Shown: positions 18,781-28,363, counted from the first letter of the stretch. The stretch: DNA of 64,000 bases from Bradyrhizobium elkanii USDA 76 (GCF_023278185.1 NZ_CP066356.1:3278001-3342000); one strand, 5' to 3'. Numbers and translations: made by a program. The notes: generated by a model from the letters alone, not told the origin.

Positions 18781-19932
18781 TTACTCCGCGGCGCGCGCGA
18801 TCGCGTCGGTCTTGCGAGTGGTGACGACGACCTTGATCGCGTCATCCACGCGATCCCGTGCATATCTGAGCGCCGTCGGCAGGTCGGCCAGCGGAAACGT
18901 ATGCGTGTGGATCCTCGACGCGTCGAACCGCTTCGCTGCCATCAATTCCATGGCGCGGTGAGTGGCGCTGCGGCCCTCGCCGCGGATCCCGTAAGCGTAG
19001 ATGTTGTTTCGCACGAGATGCGCGATGTCCAGCGTCGCGGCCTCGTGCGGGAAGGCGGCCAGACAGATCTTGCCGCCACGATTGGTCATGTGAATGGCCT
19101 GGTTGAGTGTCGCTTCGGTGCCTGCACATTCGACGACATAGTCCGCGCCGATCCCCCCTGTTAGTTGCTTCACGACCGCAACGGCGTCTTCGTCGTTGAT
19201 GTTGATGACGCGGTCGGCCCCCAGTTCCTGGCCGATCGCCAGCCGCTTGTTGCGCGTGCCGGTCAGAATCACCGGGCTTGCGCCAAGCGCCTTGGCCACG
19301 GCAACTGCGAGAAGTCCGATCGGCCCCGGGCCGATCACCACGACGCTCTCGCCCGCCACCAATCCCCCCAATTCCGTCAAGCCGTACATCGACGTCCCGG
19401 CAGTCACCACGAGCGTCGCCTCCGCGTCGCTCATGCTATCCGGGACGCGCGCCAGCGTATTGATGTGGTTGACTGCGTACTCCGCGAATCCGCCGTCGGT
19501 CGTAAAGCCGTTGGCGCGGTGGCCCTTTTCCGGCTTTCCATAGTTGAGGCATGACGTGTACATGCCCTGGCGGCAGCGTTTGCATTGGCCGCAGCCGGCG
19601 TGGATTTCGACGCTGATCCGCTCGCCGATCCTGAACTCGTCGACTTCAGGCCCGAGCGCGGCGACCGTGCCCATGTACTCGTGGCCCGGCGTAAAGTTCT
19701 TGTTGAAGGGCAGGCCGCCCTGAATGCTTGCTGGCGACCCGGCATGGATAATTTCGAGATCGGTGGCGCAGATCGCAACCGCGTCGATGCGCACCAGCAC
19801 CTCGGCACGCGACGGGACCGGCGTCGGCTTTTCGCGAAGCAGGAGCTGATCGGGGTCACCAAGGACCCAGGCTGTCATCAGGTCTGGGACGGGAAGATCG
19901 GGCGATGTCTTGACGCCGGGCGGCTGGTACAT
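18781..19932 (-). CDS. zinc-binding medium-chain alcohol dehydrogenase
   Basis: 383 residues of the MDR family. The catalytic zinc site shows ICATDLE and GHEYMGTV; the structural zinc site has four Cys in GCGQCKRCRQGMYTSC. The NAD-binding Rossmann motif is VIGPGPIGLLAVAVAKALGA. It should oxidise an alcohol or reduce an aldehyde with NAD(P). It is convergent with the LivF-type gene, so it may serve the same catabolic cluster, but its substrate cannot be read from the sequence. Confidence 0.9.
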   Translation of the reverse strand: MYQPPGVKTSPDLPVPDLMTAWVLGDPDQLLLREKPTPVPSRAEVLVRIDAVAICATDLEIIHAGSPASIQGGLPFNKNFTPGHEYMGTVAALGPEVDEFRIGERISVEIHAGCGQCKRCRQGMYTSCLNYGKPEKGHRANGFTTDGGFAEYAVNHINTLARVPDSMSDAEATLVVTAGTSMYGLTELGGLVAGESVVVIGPGPIGLLAVAVAKALGASPVILTGTRNKRLAIGQELGADRVININDEDAVAVVKQLTGGIGADYVVECAGTEATLNQAIHMTNRGGKICLAAFPHEAATLDIAHLVRNNIYAYGIRGEGRSATHRAMELMAAKRFDASRIHTHTFPLADLPTALRYARDRVDDAIKVVVTTRKTDAIARAAE

Positions 19933-20124
19933 GGGCTTCCTCTTCTGGCCGGCAGCCTAGCGCGAAACCAGTGGTTGCCGCGAGCACCCGATAGTCGGCA
20001 TCGGAGCCGTTGCATTTGCTGCACGGCAGCAAGCGCGTCGCAAAACATTCATACGCGGCCTATACTTGGTCGCCCGGTTGATGTTGAAATCCTCATTGCA
20101 TCCTCTCCCAGATCGGAGCCTCCC

Positions 20125-21131
20125 ATGAAGACCGTCCGCCTTGTCCTTGCGTTGCTGGCGCTAATGCTGATCGCGCCGTGGCAATCAGCCAGGGCGGCCG
20201 ACGTGATCTGCTACAATTGTCCGCCGGAATGGGCGGATTGGGCGTCGATGCTGAAGGCGATCAAGGCGGATCTCAACTACGATATCCCGCACGACAACAA
20301 GAATTCCGGCCAGGCGCTAGCCCAGATACTGGCCGAGAAGAGCAATCCGGTCGGTGATATTGGCTATTTCGGCGTGACCTTCGGCATGAAGGCCAAGGCC
20401 CAGGATGCGCTCGAGCCCTACAAGCCGGCGCATTGGGATCAGGTCCCGGCCGGCCTCAAGGACGCGGATGGCTACTGGACCACGATCCACTCCGGCACGC
20501 TCGGCCTGTTCGTGAACAAGGATGCGCTCGGCGGCAAGCCGGTGCCTGCCTGCTGGAAGGATCTCCTGAAACCCGACTACAAGGGGATGGTCGGCTATCT
20601 CGACCCGTCGTCGGCGGCGGTCGGCTATGTCGGCGCGGTCGCCGTCAATCTGGCGCTCGGCGGCTCGCCAGGCAATTTCGATCCGGCGATCAGCTTCTTC
20701 AAGGAGCTGCGCAAGAACGACCCGATTGTACCCAAGCAGACGTCATATCCCGCGTCGTCTCCGGTGAGATGCCGATCCTGTTCGATTACGACTTCAATGC
20801 CTACCGCGCGAAGTACTCGGAGAAGGGCAACTTCGAGTTTGTGATTCCCTGCGAGGGATCGGTGGTGTTTCCCTATGTCGTTGGCCTCGTGAAGAACGCG
20901 CCCGACAAGGAGAAGGCCAAGAAGGTGATGGACTATCTCTTGTCCGACAAGGGGCAGGCGATCTGGACCAATGCCTATCTGCGTCCGGCCCGCCCGATCG
21001 AGCTGCCGGCTTCCGTGAAGGGGAAATTCCTCCCCGACGGCGACTATGCCCGCGCCAAGAGCGTCGACTGGGGCGAGATGGAAAACGTGCAAAAAGCCTT
21101 CGTCGACCGCTATCTCGCCGAGGTTCGCTGA
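20125..21131 (+). pseudogene. ABC transporter substrate-binding protein, single-base frameshift
   Basis: The ATG at 20125 opens a signal peptide (VRLVLALLALMLIAPWQSARA) and a PotD/AfuA-type periplasmic receptor that reads cleanly to KNDPIVPKQTSY at 20748. The frame then breaks. The rest, RVVSGEMPILFDYDFNAYRAK to VDRYLAEVR, continues in another frame from 20751 to the stop at 21131. One missing base between 20748 and 20751 (TAT-CCCGC) rejoins a normal receptor of about 335 residues. The downstream permease, ATPase and phosphoesterase genes are intact, so the transporter lacks a receptor only if the indel is real. Confidence 0.85.
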
Positions 21132-21169
21132 GGCAATATGGTGCCCTTCGCCGGGGCACCATTCTTCCG

Positions 21170-21985
21170 ATGTCGCAAAAATCCTTCGTTTGGCTCTGCC
21201 TGCTGCCGCTCGCGGTCGTGACCACGGCATTCTTCCTGCTGCCGATGGCGCGGCTGGTGGTCGCGGGTGCCGAAGGACCGCACGGGCTCGCCGGATATCT
21301 CGCCATCCTGACCGAAGCTCGTTATCGCGCGACGCTGATCAATACCGTGCTCCTCGCTGCGGCAACGACGGTCGTCACGCTGATTGTGGCGACGATAGCC
21401 GGAATGTTTCTGCAGCGGCACCGCTTTCCCGGGCGGGCCGTGCTGATCGCGATGCTGACCTTTCCGCTGGCGTTTCCCGGCGTGGTGGTCGGCTTCATGA
21501 TCATTCTGCTGGCCGGGCGGCAGGGGCTGATCGGCGATCTGTCGAACCGGATCTTCGGAGAGAAGTTCGTCTTCGCCTATTCGATCTACGGGTTGTTCCT
21601 CGGCTATCTCTACTTCTCGATCCCGCGCGTGATCCTCACCATCATGGCGGCCGTGCAAAAGCTCGATGTCGGTCTGGAGGAAGCCGCGCGTTCGCTCGGC
21701 GCCAGCCCCTGGGCGGTGCAGCGTGACGTCGTGCTGCCCGCGCTGGCGCCGGCCTTCGTTGCGTCCGGCGCGATCGCATTTGCGACCGCGATGGGGGCCT
21801 TCGGGACTGCGTTTACGCTGGCGACGAATATCGACGTGCTGCCGATGCTGATCTATACCGAGTTCACGCTGGCCGCCAATTTCGCGACCTCGGCCGCGCT
21901 GTCGGTGGGACTTGGCCTGATCACCTGGCTCATCCTCGCGCTCGCCCGCTCGTTCAGCGGCAGCGCGGTCGCGGCGGCCGGGTGA
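21170..21985 (+). CDS. ABC transporter permease (PotB/CysU type)
   Basis: 271 residues with about six membrane segments and the EAA loop EEAARSLGASPWAVQRDVVLPAL, which contacts the ATPase. It belongs to the binding-protein-dependent permeases of spermidine/Fe(III)/phosphonate-type importers. It starts 38 bases after the frameshifted receptor gene and 4 bases before the second permease. Substrate not predictable from the permease. Confidence 0.9.
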   Translation: MSQKSFVWLCLLPLAVVTTAFFLLPMARLVVAGAEGPHGLAGYLAILTEARYRATLINTVLLAAATTVVTLIVATIAGMFLQRHRFPGRAVLIAMLTFPLAFPGVVVGFMIILLAGRQGLIGDLSNRIFGEKFVFAYSIYGLFLGYLYFSIPRVILTIMAAVQKLDVGLEEAARSLGASPWAVQRDVVLPALAPAFVASGAIAFATAMGAFGTAFTLATNIDVLPMLIYTEFTLAANFATSAALSVGLGLITWLILALARSFSGSAVAAAG

Positions 21986-21989
21986 ACGC

Positions 21990-22775
21990 ATGCGCAATGG
22001 CTTGATCTTCGCCGGCCAGTTCATCTTCACGCTGCTCGTTGCCGGCTTCCTGGTGGTTCCCGCAGGGCTGTCGATCTCCGCCGGCGTGACCGTCAATTAC
22101 TTCCGGGGCATCCAGTCCGGCGTGACGCTGCAATGGGTCGCGCAGGTATGGGAGCTCTATGCCGGCACCATCCTGCTCTCCTTCGTGATCGCATTCGCGA
22201 CCCTTGCCGTCACGCTGCTCGCCGGTGTTCCCGCAGCCTATGCGCTGCATGCGCGGGGAGGCCGGCTTGCGCGCATCGTCGAGGAGGTCATTACGTTGCC
22301 TTTGGCGATCCCCGGGCTTGCGATTGCGCTTGCACTGCTGCTCGCCTATGGCAGCTTCGGCGACTTTCGCCGCTCCTGGCTGTTCATCCTGGTCGGCCAT
22401 GTGATCTTCACCATGCCGTTCATGGTGCGGTCGGTCATGGCGGTGTTCGCGACCGTGGACATCAAGACGCTGGATGAGGGGGCGGCCTCGCTCGGAGCGT
22501 CGTCATGGCGGCGCTTCCGCGACGTCATCGTGCCGAACGCACTGCCCGGAATTCTCGCCGGCGCGCTGATGGTGGTCACGCTGTCGCTCGGTGAATTCAA
22601 CCTGACCTGGATGCTGCATACGCCGTTGACCAAGACACTGCCGATCGGGCTCGCCGACAGCTACGCCTCGATGCGGCTCGAAGTGGCGTCGGCCTATACG
22701 CTGATCTTCTTCGTGATGATCATTCCGCTGCTGGTCGCGATGCAGCTGCTGGCCGACAGGGATCACAAGCGATGA
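21990..22775 (+). CDS. ABC transporter permease (PotC type)
   Basis: 261 residues, about six membrane segments, with the EAA loop DEGAASLGASSWRRFRDVIVPNAL. It is the second permease of the heterodimer. The stop overlaps the start of the ATPase gene by four bases, indicating coupling. Confidence 0.9.
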   Translation: MRNGLIFAGQFIFTLLVAGFLVVPAGLSISAGVTVNYFRGIQSGVTLQWVAQVWELYAGTILLSFVIAFATLAVTLLAGVPAAYALHARGGRLARIVEEVITLPLAIPGLAIALALLLAYGSFGDFRRSWLFILVGHVIFTMPFMVRSVMAVFATVDIKTLDEGAASLGASSWRRFRDVIVPNALPGILAGALMVVTLSLGEFNLTWMLHTPLTKTLPIGLADSYASMRLEVASAYTLIFFVMIIPLLVAMQLLADRDHKR

Positions 22776-23836
22776 GTACGGCCGGGCACGGCGCAGCGGT
22801 GCGGATCGAGGCCTGCGGCAAGACCTTTGCCGACGGCACGCGCGCGCTCGATCCCGCAACCCTCGACATTGCGCGCGGCGAGACGCTGGTGCTGCTTGGG
22901 CCGTCCGGCTGCGGCAAGACCACGATGCTGCGCATCATCGCAGGCCTCGAGCTGCCGGATGTCGGCGGCAAGGTCCTGTTCGACGGCAAGGACATGACTT
23001 CGGTCCCGATCGAACGGCGCAATGTCGGGATGGTGTTCCAGTCCTACGCCCTGTTCCCCAACATGTCGGTGGCGGACAATATCGCCTACGGGCTGAAGAT
23101 CCGCGGTGTTGCGAGGGGCGAGCGCGCCGCACGCGTCGCCGAACTGGTTGCGCTGATGAACATCACGGGATTGGAGAATCGCCGCATCGACCAGCTTTCG
23201 GGCGGCCAGCGTCAGCGCGTCGCACTGGCGCGCGCCGTCGCGATCCGGCCCGGCATCTTGCTGCTCGACGAGCCCTTGACCGCGCTCGACGCCGCGTTGC
23301 GGGACCGGCTGCGCAGCGAGCTCAACCGGCTGTTGCGCGCACTTGGGATCACGACGATCTATGTCACCCATGATCAGGCCGAAGCCATGGAATTGGGCGA
23401 CCGGATCGTCGTGATGCGGAAAGGCGCAATCGCCCAGATCGGCACGCCGCGCGAGGTCTACTTCGCGCCGAAGGAACGGTTTGTGGCGGAGTTCATCGGA
23501 GCGGCGAACATTGTCGAGGCTCCGGTCGAGAACGGCGTGTTGATCCTGCCCGGCGGGCGACTGCCGATCGAGGGTGCAGCGACGACCGCGAACGCGACCG
23601 TCATGATCCGCCCCGAAACCATTCGCGTGACGGAGGCGGGCGCGGGTTTGCTCTCGGGAATCGTCGATTCCGTCAGCTTCATCGGCGACCGACAGCGGCT
23701 CGTCGTGAGCGGTGCATCGAGCAAGCCGCTCAATGTCGACGCTCCCAACACGATTCAAGCCAGGATCGGCGATCGTGTCGGGCTTTCGATTGCGCCCGAC
23801 GCTGTCCGTCTGCTCCCCTCCGAACCACGAGATTGA
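22772..23836 (+). CDS. ABC transporter ATPase (PotA type)
   Basis: 354 residues: a nucleotide-binding domain with Walker A GPSGCGKTT, Q-loop VFQSYALFPNMSV, signature LSGGQRQRVALARA, Walker B ILLLDEPLTALD and switch His in YVTHDQAEAMELG. A C-terminal TOBE-type regulatory domain begins near residue 245. It energises the importer with the two upstream permeases. The phosphoesterase gene starts 3 bases after it. Confidence 0.92.
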   Translation: MSTAGHGAAVRIEACGKTFADGTRALDPATLDIARGETLVLLGPSGCGKTTMLRIIAGLELPDVGGKVLFDGKDMTSVPIERRNVGMVFQSYALFPNMSVADNIAYGLKIRGVARGERAARVAELVALMNITGLENRRIDQLSGGQRQRVALARAVAIRPGILLLDEPLTALDAALRDRLRSELNRLLRALGITTIYVTHDQAEAMELGDRIVVMRKGAIAQIGTPREVYFAPKERFVAEFIGAANIVEAPVENGVLILPGGRLPIEGAATTANATVMIRPETIRVTEAGAGLLSGIVDSVSFIGDRQRLVVSGASSKPLNVDAPNTIQARIGDRVGLSIAPDAVRLLPSEPRD

Positions 23837-23839
23837 TCG

Positions 23840-24679
23840 ATGCCGTCGAAACCGGTCCTCATCGCCCAGATTTCCGACCTCCACATCAAGCCGCCGGGAG
23901 CGTTGGCCTATGGCCGGGTCGATACCGCGAAGGCGCTTGAACGCTGCGTGGCCGCGCTCAGCGCATTCGAGCCGGCGCCCGATTTCGTCGTCATCTCGGG
24001 CGACCTTGTCGATACGCCGTCGGTCGAGGAATACGACTATCTCAAGCGACTGCTCGCCCCGCTGCGCGTTCCGTTTGCCGGAATTCCCGGCAATCACGAC
24101 TCGCGTGCGTGGATGCGCGGCGCGTTTCCGGGCGCACCCTATGCTCACGCGACAGGCCCGCTCGATCAGCGGATCGAGGTGAATGGCCTCGATTTGCTGC
24201 TGCTTGATTCAAGCGTTGCCGGAAAGCCCCATGGCATGCTCGAACCGTCGACGCTGCAATGGCTGGACGCGACGCTGGCGGCAGCGCTCGACCGGCCCGC
24301 GCTGCTTTTCCTGCATCACCCGCCGTTCAAGGGCGGCATCTGGCACATGGACCGCCAGGACCTTTTCAACGCCGCAGAACTGGCTGCAATCGTCAGGCGT
24401 CACCCGCGGGTGCGTTTGATCGGCTGCGGGCACGTCCATCGTGCCATGCTGACCTCCTTTGCCGGGATTCCCGTGACATTGTGCCCCGCGCCGAACCATG
24501 CGGTCGACCTGGACCTTGGACAGCTCCGCGAACCATCGTTCAAGGTGGAACCGCCGGCATTTCACCTGCACACGTGGTTTGGCGGGCCGGATTTTGGACA
24601 ATTGGTCACGCATCAGGTCCCGATCGGTCAGTTTGACGGGCCGCATCCGTTCTTTGGGCCAGACGGCAAGCTGCTGTGA
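23840..24679 (+). CDS. metallophosphoesterase (CpdA-like phosphodiesterase)
   Basis: 279 residues of the calcineurin-like phosphoesterase fold. The metal-binding blocks are all present: QISDLHI, VVISGDLVDT, GNHDSR, LHHPPF and GCGHVHR. Family members hydrolyse cyclic nucleotides or phosphodiesters. Its place 3 bases after the ATPase as the last gene of the ABC operon suggests that the imported compound is a phosphoester or phosphodiester cleaved after uptake (inference). There is no signal peptide, so it acts in the cytoplasm. Confidence 0.9.
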   Translation: MPSKPVLIAQISDLHIKPPGALAYGRVDTAKALERCVAALSAFEPAPDFVVISGDLVDTPSVEEYDYLKRLLAPLRVPFAGIPGNHDSRAWMRGAFPGAPYAHATGPLDQRIEVNGLDLLLLDSSVAGKPHGMLEPSTLQWLDATLAAALDRPALLFLHHPPFKGGIWHMDRQDLFNAAELAAIVRRHPRVRLIGCGHVHRAMLTSFAGIPVTLCPAPNHAVDLDLGQLREPSFKVEPPAFHLHTWFGGPDFGQLVTHQVPIGQFDGPHPFFGPDGKLL

Positions 24680-24954
24680 GTTGGCGCGTTGACCCTTCGC
24701 ACAGACGGGATTTTGACAGGCGAGATTGTCGGCCGGGCATGTCAGATCAAGGGCAGCCCACAGGCTGCAATTGAGCGTTGCATCGGCGCAGATTTATTCC
24801 AAATTGTACCTTGGATGCCCTCCATCCCAATGCGCCGGCTCGGACCTTTTGTTGCTGTAGGGGCCCCGTGGGGCTATACTTCTGCTGCTTTCATTGATCG
24901 ATGGCATTGTCGGCGCCCGGCCGATTGAACGCAACACAATCAGTCTGGAAAACG

Positions 24955-25692
24955 ATGACCGGAGCGCCGCCCATAGAACGAACTGCCGGCGCGCCGTTGT
25001 TTTCGAACAACAAGCTGTCGGTGTTGCGCAAGCATCCCTATTTTGCCGATCTCGAGCCCGAGGCATTCGATCAGCTCTGCCGCTACGCCAAGCACATCAC
25101 GCTGAAGCGTGGGACGACGATCTTTTCCAAGGGCGATCCCGGCACCAGCCTGATTGCGGTGATCTCGGGCACGGTCAAGATCAGCATCTCGTCGCCGGAT
25201 GGTCGCAACGCGATTTTGAACCTGATCGAGGCCGGCGAGATATTCGGGGAGATCGCGCTGCTCGACGGCTTGTCGCGGACGGCCGATGCCACCGCCAACA
25301 CCAATTGCGAGCTGTTCGTCATTGACCGGCGCGAGTTCATTCCGTTCGTGCGCAGCCAGCCGACGCTTGCGATGAAGTTCATCGAGCTGCTTTGCGAAAG
25401 ACTGCGCCGGACCAGCGATCAGGTCGAGCAGGTTATCCTGCAGAACCTGCCCGGCCGTCTGGCCAGCGCGCTGCTGCGCCTGAGCGACAAGCACAAGCCG
25501 CAGGGGCGCGCCATCTCGATCACCCAGCAGGAGATCAGCGAGATGGTCGGGATGACGCGCGAGAGCATCAACAAGCAGCTCCGCGCGTGGGCGATACGCG
25601 GCTGGGTCAGGCTCGAGCATGGCGCGATCGTCGTGCTGAAGCCCGAGACGCTCCAGGAACTGGTCGACGCCGGGGCGAACGACGGCGAGTAG
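24955..25692 (+). CDS. Crp/Fnr family transcriptional regulator
   Basis: 245 residues from the ATG at 24955; an in-frame ATG at 24901 would add 18 residues. The N-terminal cyclic-nucleotide-binding beta roll (ILNLIEAGEIFGEIALLDGLSRTADA) is followed by a winged helix-turn-helix (ISITQQEISEMVGMTRESINKQLRAW). There is no N-terminal Cys cluster, so it is not an oxygen-sensing Fnr. The effector cannot be told from sequence, and no clear target site was seen at neighbouring genes. Confidence 0.88.
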   Translation: MTGAPPIERTAGAPLFSNNKLSVLRKHPYFADLEPEAFDQLCRYAKHITLKRGTTIFSKGDPGTSLIAVISGTVKISISSPDGRNAILNLIEAGEIFGEIALLDGLSRTADATANTNCELFVIDRREFIPFVRSQPTLAMKFIELLCERLRRTSDQVEQVILQNLPGRLASALLRLSDKHKPQGRAISITQQEISEMVGMTRESINKQLRAWAIRGWVRLEHGAIVVLKPETLQELVDAGANDGE

Positions 25693-25823
25693 TCGCGCCG
25701 GCTGCCCGGTCGGTCGCGCATCTCACGAAACGGTGAGCTGAAGAACGCCTGTGAAGCCATTCACATCGGCCTTGCGTGCGCTGCGGTAAGTGACGCGTCA
25801 GGGGAGCACATATGGAGGAATCC

Positions 25824-26093
25824 ATGCACAGCTCTTTCGACAAGCGGCGGCAGGACCCACAGCATAATTACCAGAGCTTCAGCATCAAGCTTGTCGCGTT
25901 GCCGCTGCTCGTCGTCGTTGCCTTGATCGGGATGCTGGTCAGTCATCCGGCGCCGGTCAGATGGATATCGGACGCGGCGCAAGCGGAGTTCGTCGGAACC
26001 GATGCCGTCTACACTGATCCGATACCCAATATCGCGCAGGTGGCACCAACGGTTCGGCCGGGCAGCGAGATCCGAACGGTGAAGGCCTACTGA
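25824..26093 (+). CDS. small single-span membrane protein
   Basis: 89 residues from the ATG at 25824, preferred over an ATG at 25812 because GGAGGA lies 5 bases before it. One transmembrane segment (LVALPLLVVVALIGMLV) is followed by an exposed C-terminal region ending VRPGSEIRTVKAY. No family recognised. It is convergent with the amidohydrolase gene. Confidence 0.6.
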   Translation: MHSSFDKRRQDPQHNYQSFSIKLVALPLLVVVALIGMLVSHPAPVRWISDAAQAEFVGTDAVYTDPIPNIAQVAPTVRPGSEIRTVKAY

Positions 26094-26104
26094 TCGTTGA
26101 TGCC

Positions 26105-26130
26105 GTCGTCGCGCGGCAAGGCGCGACGAC
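26105..26130. terminator. bidirectional hairpin between convergent genes
   Basis: A perfect 10-bp inverted repeat, GTCGTCGCGC and GCGCGACGAC, with a 6-base loop, sits 12 bases after the small membrane gene and 27 bases before the amidohydrolase stop on the other strand. There is no strong T-run on either side. Confidence 0.6.
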
Positions 26131-26156
26131 AGCCCCCTGTCCAGCAGCAGCCGTCC

Positions 26157-27251
26157 TCACGCGGCTACTCCAAGCAGCTTTGCTGCGGTCCGCCCGAGAA
26201 TATTGGCCTTGTCATCGTCGCTCAGCGACGACGAGGCGAAGATGTGGTCGACCGGTGCCAGTTGCCATGGATAGGGATAGTCGCTTCCCAGCACGATCTG
26301 GCCGGCGCCAACCTGGGCGGCGAGGTGCCTGATCGCCTCAGGCGTGAAGATCAGAGAGTCGAAGTAAATCTGCTTGAGATACTCCGCCGGCGCTTTCTGG
26401 AGCTTGATCTCCGGATTGCATCCCTTGGGTCCAACCAGACAGGCATGGTCCGAGCGGTCGGCGTATGAGCCGAGATAACCGCCGCCATGTGCGGCGATGA
26501 TTCTCAGTCCCGGGAAGCGATCGAGCGTGCCCTCGAAGATCAAATGGGAGAGTGCGATCGTCGTCTCGAGCGGATTGCCGATCGTGTTGCCAAGCCACCC
26601 ATTGCCGGAGAGCCGCTTGTTGAGCTCGGGCACGCCCTGCGGATGGATGAACAGGGGGACGCCGAGTTCCTCGGCCTTGGCCCATATTGGATGAAACTTC
26701 GGATTTGAGAATTCGGCGCCATCGACGACACCGCCGATCGCCGCGCCCTTCAGCCCCTGCTTCTTCACCGCGGTCTCCAGCTCCTGCACCGCAAGGTCCG
26801 GTGCCTGCAGCGTCAGCGAGGCGAAAGCCGCGAACCGGTCGGGCTTCGAGGCACAAAGTTCGGCGAGCTTTTCATTCTGGATTTTCACGATCTGCGCGGC
26901 AAGGTCGCGATCGCGGTCGTACCAGAACGGATTGATCGAAAGCACCTCCATGTCGACGGCCTGCGCGTCCATCGCAGCCAGCCGCTTGTCGATCTCGATG
27001 AAGGCCTCGCTGGCGCCGTTGACCGGCGGCAGTTGCAGCTTTCCGGCGTCGGCGCCGAGCAGGGCTCCGGCCTCGCGGAAATGGCAATGCGCGTGAATAT
27101 CGATCGTCTTGACACGTTTGCCGTTGATCGTGATTGGCAACTGCTGGCGCGATTGCTGCGCATTCGCGTTGTGGACGAGCCCGCAGCCGCAGAACACGAT
27201 GCCTGCCGTCGCCGTTGCTCCCGCTTTCAGGAAATCCCGCCTTGTGGTCAT
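26157..27251 (-). CDS. Tat-exported amidohydrolase (ACMSD/resorcylate decarboxylase-like)
   Basis: 364 residues. The leader TTRRDFLKAGATATAGIVFCG is a twin-arginine signal. The amidohydrolase_2 TIM barrel has the metal-binding IDIHAHCHF strand, a FIHPQG block, IIAAHGGGY and the late GSDYPYP aspartate. This branch includes decarboxylases and hydrolases of aromatic acids. Export to the periplasm is inferred from the signal. It stands alone, with no clear partner. Confidence 0.85.
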   Translation of the reverse strand: MTTRRDFLKAGATATAGIVFCGCGLVHNANAQQSRQQLPITINGKRVKTIDIHAHCHFREAGALLGADAGKLQLPPVNGASEAFIEIDKRLAAMDAQAVDMEVLSINPFWYDRDRDLAAQIVKIQNEKLAELCASKPDRFAAFASLTLQAPDLAVQELETAVKKQGLKGAAIGGVVDGAEFSNPKFHPIWAKAEELGVPLFIHPQGVPELNKRLSGNGWLGNTIGNPLETTIALSHLIFEGTLDRFPGLRIIAAHGGGYLGSYADRSDHACLVGPKGCNPEIKLQKAPAEYLKQIYFDSLIFTPEAIRHLAAQVGAGQIVLGSDYPYPWQLAPVDHIFASSSLSDDDKANILGRTAAKLLGVAA

Positions 27252-27353
27252 GACGATCGCCTCCCTGGTGTTTTGTTATGGACAGGGAGCCTACGGATGC
27301 TGGCTAGTGCTCGCAAGATCACACGCTGTGCGTGTCGCGCAATGTTGATCTGC

Positions 27354-27451
27354 TCAGACCGCCTTGATCTCCGCCTTTGCGATGATCTCGCGCCATTTCG
27401 GCGCTTCGTCCGCAATTCGCCTGCGCATGCCATCGGGCTGTTTGCGGGCAA
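27354..27451 (-). pseudogene. C-terminal remnant of a Bug-family receptor
   Basis: On the minus strand, ending at a TGA at 27354-27356, the sequence reads QPDGMRRRIADEAPKWREII and then AKAEIKAV-stop. This is the C-terminal helix typical of tripartite tricarboxylate (Bug) receptors. No upstream part of the gene is present, so it is a decayed fragment. Confidence 0.5.
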
Positions 27452-27644
27452 GTCGCCGTGTACTGGATAGCATTCAGTCAGATCGGCAATGCGTCACCCT
27501 CGCTCGACTTTGATCAGGCCGCGAACACGACAAACGCCAATATCACGACCGCACGGTTCAGTATGCAAGTGAAGGCATTGACCACTGTCGCCACTTTCGC
27601 GAGCGCTATTTGAGCGGATTAGCGCCGCCAGCAATCTCGCTGGA

Positions 27645-27779
27645 TCAAAGGCCACTCAGCCCTTTCGCGATTTCGCGCCGATGCCGGACATCAAAGCCCG
27701 GCTGCTGCCCCCAAATCGTCAATTCCCCGTCGGGCTGAAACCGCGACAGACCGCCGTCCGTCCCCATCCGCTTGTTCAT
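27645..27779 (-). CDS. possible 44-residue protein or gene tail
   Basis: An open frame from ATG 27779 to TGA 27645 encodes a protein-like sequence (RFQPDGELTIWGQQPGFDV, then RHRREIAKGLSGL). No strong ribosome site is present; an AAGG lies about 12 bases upstream. It could be a tiny gene or the tail of a lost larger one. I do not recognise it. Confidence 0.3.
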   Translation of the reverse strand: MNKRMGTDGGLSRFQPDGELTIWGQQPGFDVRHRREIAKGLSGL

Positions 27780-28084
27780 GATCCACTAGCCTTGCGCTTT
27801 CACCGCATTTACTAGCTGCCCAACGCGGTGTAGATGCCGATCAATTAAGACGAATTTCCTGTTAACGACGAATAGCGGGATTTTCTCAAGAGCCGACGCG
27901 ATCCAGCGCTGTGCGGCGGAGCCGCGTAATCTGTTGGCGGAACGGAACGGCGATTTCATGCTAAAATGAAAGAAGCGAGGTGAAATAGAGTCTGCTTACG
28001 CCGAAGCCAAGCCGACGGTAGCACTGCCTCGTCTAGGCAACGAGGAAGCGTCCTCGTGAGGAGACGGGTTCGATGGGAGGGAAA

Positions 28085-28288
28085 ATGGACCGAAACCTTG
28101 TGATCCTGAATGTGACTGGTTCGGAGACGATGTTGCGTTCCGACGGACATGCTGCCATTCGACTGGAGACCAAGGAGATGGGCCCCGTCGCCTTCGAGGT
28201 GAATCTTCAAGCAATTGCCGCACTTCGTCGCCACTTGGCGCGCGCCGAAATACACATTCTGCAGAGCCAGAATCAGACCAAAAACTGA
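28085..28288 (+). CDS. small hypothetical protein
   Basis: 67 residues from the ATG at 28085, preceded by GGGAGGGAA; an in-frame ATG at 28073 is the alternative. The sequence (RNLVILNVTGSETMLRSDG, then IRLETKEMGPVAFEV) has alternating hydrophobic residues suggesting a small beta-rich fold with a C-terminal helix. It is soluble and has no signal peptide. No family recognised. Confidence 0.55.
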   Translation: MDRNLVILNVTGSETMLRSDGHAAIRLETKEMGPVAFEVNLQAIAALRRHLARAEIHILQSQNQTKN

Positions 28289-28363
28289 TTATCTTCAGAA
28301 GACGTCACTAAACTAAGCTGGCTATCAGATTGCCCCCTGAGGTCCGAGGGCGGGAATCCAATC

